Shown here: positions 37,523 through 39,675 of the stretch, in pieces
How positions within the stretch are numbered: position 1 is the first letter of the stretch
Layout of the letters: each line of letters opens with the position of its first letter
Virus record (IMG/VR): IMGVR_UViG_3300037200_000151
Location: 1-39,675 of that record
Origin: a virus
DNA: 39,675 nt
Reading direction: 5' to 3' (one strand)
Program-made: the position numbers and the translations under genes
The notes under the pieces: generated by a model
Database searches by the model: none
What the model was told of the DNA's origin: nothing
The model's input: only the letters and a program-made list of their open reading frames with translations

Positions 37523-38521
37523 CTATGGTGTTGAACCGCTGAAGTTAAAGCCGCCTAGAGAATATCCGCCGCCAGCCATCATTGGGCTAGAGGCTGGCAT
37601 CGTTAATGGACTTGGTGAATTCAGCGCATCTTGTTGTGAAGGCGTTAAATAACTGCTGAGCGTGCTTGGAGTGGAAGGAGTTGAAAGTGCTGACATCATT
37701 CCCATGGTCATTCCAGATTGGCCGACAGCGCCCCCGAGTCCTGCGATGTTTTGGCCTTGAGAAATTTGACCTGCATATTGATTTCCGATCGTTCCCGCAA
37801 GCGTATTGCTGGCTCCGATGGCCTGAGCACTTCCACCGAGTAAAGTATTTGCTGATTGCATCTGGAGCTGTTGCTGGGTTGTCTGCATTCCGCTCGCGAG
37901 TCCAGTGAGGCTATTGGTTTGGCCCGAGACCCCCTGCATCAGGCTATTCGCCGTTCCGGCAAGCGAAGTCGTGGCAGAAACGGATTGATTGAAAGCCTGA
38001 AGCTGGGCATTCGCCATTGTCATGGTCGTATTGTTATCGAAGTTGTTCAAAGCCATGATACCGGCTGCTGTTGTGGCGTAGCCAGGACCCATGGTTGAGG
38101 CGAGTTGATTTTGAAGCTGAACCCTTTGGCGTGCGGCGTTCGCCTGTATTGGGGCCAAAATAGCGGCGGATTGTCCCTGAAGAAGTGCCGTCGTCTGATT
38201 TCCCGAAGCTACAATTGAGGGAGCAAGGGAGTTCAGGGTATTGAGGCCGGAATTGATCGCGCTCGACTGAGCCTGAAGAGCCTGCATGGAATTCCCTACG
38301 GTCTGATCCATGAGGTTAAGTTCTTGAGGAGACGGAATCGCGGCGGAAGAAGCGATCGCATAAGCTTGGTTTCGCGACTGCTCGGCATATTGAAGCCCCT
38401 GTTCGGCGACTCCGGCTTCCGCCTGCCCTGCGGCCTGGGCACCTTTGGAGGATTTGCTCCCACCGACGAGACTTCCGGCTAAGCCGGCTCCGCCCATGAT
38501 CACGCCTGCTGTTACTGGCAT
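37523..38521 (-). CDS. internal virion/ejection protein, small (gp14/gp7-like)
   Basis: The 332-residue protein begins MPVTAGVIMGGAGLAGSLVGGSKSSK. A coiled-coil region follows (AAGQAEAGVAEQGLQYAEQSRNQAYA), and the rest is an extended Gln/Ala/Ser/Asn-rich helical segment. The Gly-rich hydrophobic start plus helical Gln-rich body matches small ejection proteins that first reach the host envelope (T7 gp14, P22 gp7-type). The start is ATG 38521 behind GGGAGG. The call is from composition and neighbours. Confidence 0.6.
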   Translation of the reverse strand: MPVTAGVIMGGAGLAGSLVGGSKSSKGAQAAGQAEAGVAEQGLQYAEQSRNQAYAIASSAAIPSPQELNLMDQTVGNSMQALQAQSSAINSGLNTLNSLAPSIVASGNQTTALLQGQSAAILAPIQANAARQRVQLQNQLASTMGPGYATTAAGIMALNNFDNNTTMTMANAQLQAFNQSVSATTSLAGTANSLMQGVSGQTNSLTGLASGMQTTQQQLQMQSANTLLGGSAQAIGASNTLAGTIGNQYAGQISQGQNIAGLGGAVGQSGMTMGMMSALSTPSTPSTLSSYLTPSQQDALNSPSPLTMPASSPMMAGGGYSLGGFNFSGSTP

Positions 38522-38522
38522 T

Positions 38523-38918
38523 TTAAGCTTCCTCCCTTAAGAGTATCTTAAGCCCATTTTCCCGACCCACAAACCCATGCTTCTCGTACCGGGCCTGAAG
38601 TTTTGAATTGTTCGATGACGCAGTCACCAGTTTAAAGCCACATTGCCTAGAAAGCTCTAAAAGCCCCGTCAAAAGACAGTCGAGTGCCTGATCCCGCACT
38701 ACCGGATCGGTCGTGGGGTCACTCATGACACCCCCTATAAAAGCGAATTTGGCGTCAGTCCTAAAGAGAAAGCCTGAGCAGATGCGTCGGCCATCATGGA
38801 CGATGAGCATTCCACATTCGGGGTAGTATTGAGGATCCGGAAGGCCGAGCCCACGGGCTGAGGCCCAAAGAACAATGTGAGGAAAATCCTCAGCCTCAAT
38901 ATATTTCTTGATCTCCAT
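38523..38918 (-). CDS. GNAT-fold protein (paralogue 2)
   Basis: This 131-residue protein has acetyltransferase-type order. CGMLIVHDGRRICSGFLF forms the first strands, KFAFIGGVMSDP is the central strand, DQALDCLLTGLLELSRQCGFKLVTASS gives the helix and next strand, and LQARYEKHGFVGRENGLKILL is the typical C-terminal 'l...yek.GF' signature. The acetyl-CoA loop (R/Q-x-x-G-x-G/A) is not conserved. It closely parallels the upstream gene, so the two arose by duplication. T7 gp13-type core proteins have been compared with this fold. It may be a structural rather than enzymatic protein. Confidence 0.65.
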   Translation of the reverse strand: MEIKKYIEAEDFPHIVLWASARGLGLPDPQYYPECGMLIVHDGRRICSGFLFRTDAKFAFIGGVMSDPTTDPVVRDQALDCLLTGLLELSRQCGFKLVTASSNNSKLQARYEKHGFVGRENGLKILLREEA

Positions 38919-39321
38919 AGTTCAAACTCTCGACATGAAGCGAAAGCGAAGTGTGTTGTTCCATCGTTTGGAACCCCGCTTTCTGGAAAAGTTTAGTCAG
39001 AGCCGGCCTGTCAGAGTTGGAAACGATGATCCTCATCCCGACCTCTTTGGCTCTTGTGATCAAATACTGAATGGCAAGATTTAAGGAGTAGATCTTTTCT
39101 TTCGGCCGCGCCTTGGGATTTGCAACGGTGAAACCAATGTGGGCAAGCCTTGAGTTTCCCCAGTAGAGCCATGATGCGCAAATAGGTCTGCCATCTTCTG
39201 CGACCACGAGACATCCGTCGTCAGAGATTTGAGCAGGGTCCAAAGTGCGACCCGTTTGAGCGCGCCACCAGTGATAGACAATCGGATAATGGATTTCCGC
39301 GACATACTTCTCGATCCTCAC
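38896..39321 (-). CDS. GNAT-fold protein (paralogue 1)
   Basis: The 141-residue protein starts at GTG 39321, overlapping the fibre stop as GTGA. DGCLVVAEDGRPICASWLYW, RLAHIGFTVANP, LAIQYLITRAKEVGMRIIVSNS and LTKLFQKAGFQTMEQHTSL follow the same layout as the next gene. The residues K-Y, DGR-IC, IG and the K-x-GF motif are shared. It overlaps the downstream paralogue by 23 bases. Enzymatic acetyl transfer is possible, but the CoA-binding loop is poor (KARPKEKI). Position between fibre and ejection genes suggests a virion role. Confidence 0.65.
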   Translation of the reverse strand: MRIEKYVAEIHYPIVYHWWRAQTGRTLDPAQISDDGCLVVAEDGRPICASWLYWGNSRLAHIGFTVANPKARPKEKIYSLNLAIQYLITRAKEVGMRIIVSNSDRPALTKLFQKAGFQTMEQHTSLSLHVESLNYGDQEIY

Positions 39322-39675
39322 AACTCAACGACCTCCAGCATATTGATACCGCTGGCAGTCCCGTTCACGGCGCTTTGATTTCCGGCGAGTTTGGCAAATG
39401 AAGGAAAGGCAACAGACCCTAGGCCATCCGTCCCCGTCGCACCGATCGGCTGCATATAAACAACGGGAGATCCCGAAAGGCTTATATAAAGCGCTTGAAG
39501 CGAATATTCAGTCGATCCTTCGGCCCCCGAATCAAGGAAAACGTCGGAAATGTTACAACCGGCAAGAACTCCTGAAGACTCAATGAATTTCGCATAGGTC
39601 CTGACAACCGTTGATCCGCGAAGAACTTGGATCAGGACTTCAGCTTCTCCCGAACTATTGATTAGTGAGAAGTTT
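39318..39675 (-). CDS. tail fibre protein, C-terminal part (continues from position 1)
   Basis: The frame is open from the window end to TGA 39320-39318 and has no start inside. Translated from 39670 it reads FSLINSSGEAEVLIQVLRGS ... GNQSAVNGTASGINMLEVVEL. This joins in frame to the VLVFVN at position 2-4 if the terminal 5 bases (AGTTT) are counted once. The combined domain alternates short beta strands in the way C-terminal phage fibre domains do. If the ends are not joined, this is simply a fibre fragment of unknown start. The stop overlaps the GTG of the GNAT gene. Confidence 0.75.
   Translation of the reverse strand, partial: NFSLINSSGEAEVLIQVLRGSTVVRTYAKFIESSGVLAGCNISDVFLDSGAEGSTEYSLQALYISLSGSPVVYMQPIGATGTDGLGSVAFPSFAKLAGNQSAVNGTASGINMLEVVEL

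Noticed and set aside
1-39675. tRNA genes, CRISPR arrays, insertion sequences, reverse transcriptase/DGR
   Set aside because: Scanned by eye on both strands. No tRNA cloverleaf, transposase, reverse transcriptase or spacer array was recognised.

Overview
The window reads as one complete genome of a tailed phage with a short, podovirus-type tail, probably infecting a Gram-negative bacterium. It carries an N4-gp56-like major capsid protein, portal, scaffold, both terminase subunits, adaptor and nozzle proteins, three ejection/internal virion proteins with a free-standing lytic transglycosylase, and a lipobox lipoprotein in the lysis region. The two ends appear to belong together. A fibre gene runs off position 1 on the minus strand and an open frame without a start enters from the right end. 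If the shared terminal 5 bases (AGTTT) are merged, the frame continues to a stop at 39318, giving a circular or circularly permuted genome of about 39,670 bp. The host cannot be named from sequence alone.

Layout. Leftward (minus-strand) virion genes fill 1-15507 and 33066-39675: fibre, nozzle, adaptor, head proteins, coat, scaffold, portal, a terminase large subunit split into two ORFs, a signal-peptide-bearing collagen-like/glycine-rich fibre, and the small terminase. Region 15573-20022 is mosaic. It holds a plus-strand beta-sandwich gene, two minus-strand genes that may be replication-related, a gene-poor stretch, an HNH nuclease, and a plus-strand island of membrane, lipoprotein and small genes (likely lysis). 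Region 20175-25580 is leftward: a GH25 endolysin, an AT-rich DNA methyltransferase flanked by 26-bp inverted repeats, a glycosyltransferase, and a run of very small overlapping genes.

A 718-bp non-coding control region (25581-26298) separates this from a rightward operon at 26299-33092. It contains a GGTACT inverted-repeat cluster and three copies of a two-part element, CAACCT-N9-GGCAT, at exactly conserved spacing. Just downstream lie a perfect DnaA box and a near-consensus sigma-54 type promoter in front of a string of tiny membrane-protein genes. The rest of the operon encodes a radical-SAM-like protein without its cluster motif, conserved small phage proteins, a RecE-like exonuclease, a likely annealing recombinase and a RuvC-like resolvase.

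How it fits together. I see no DNA polymerase, RNA polymerase, replicative helicase, integrase or recognisable repressor. Replication probably relies on host machinery helped by phage recombination (exonuclease, annealing protein, resolvase). The genome is probably packaged by the TerS/TerL pair, and entry uses the ejection proteins plus transglycosylase. Most genes in each block overlap by 1-4 bases (ATGA, GTGA, TTGA, TAATG), indicating translational coupling.
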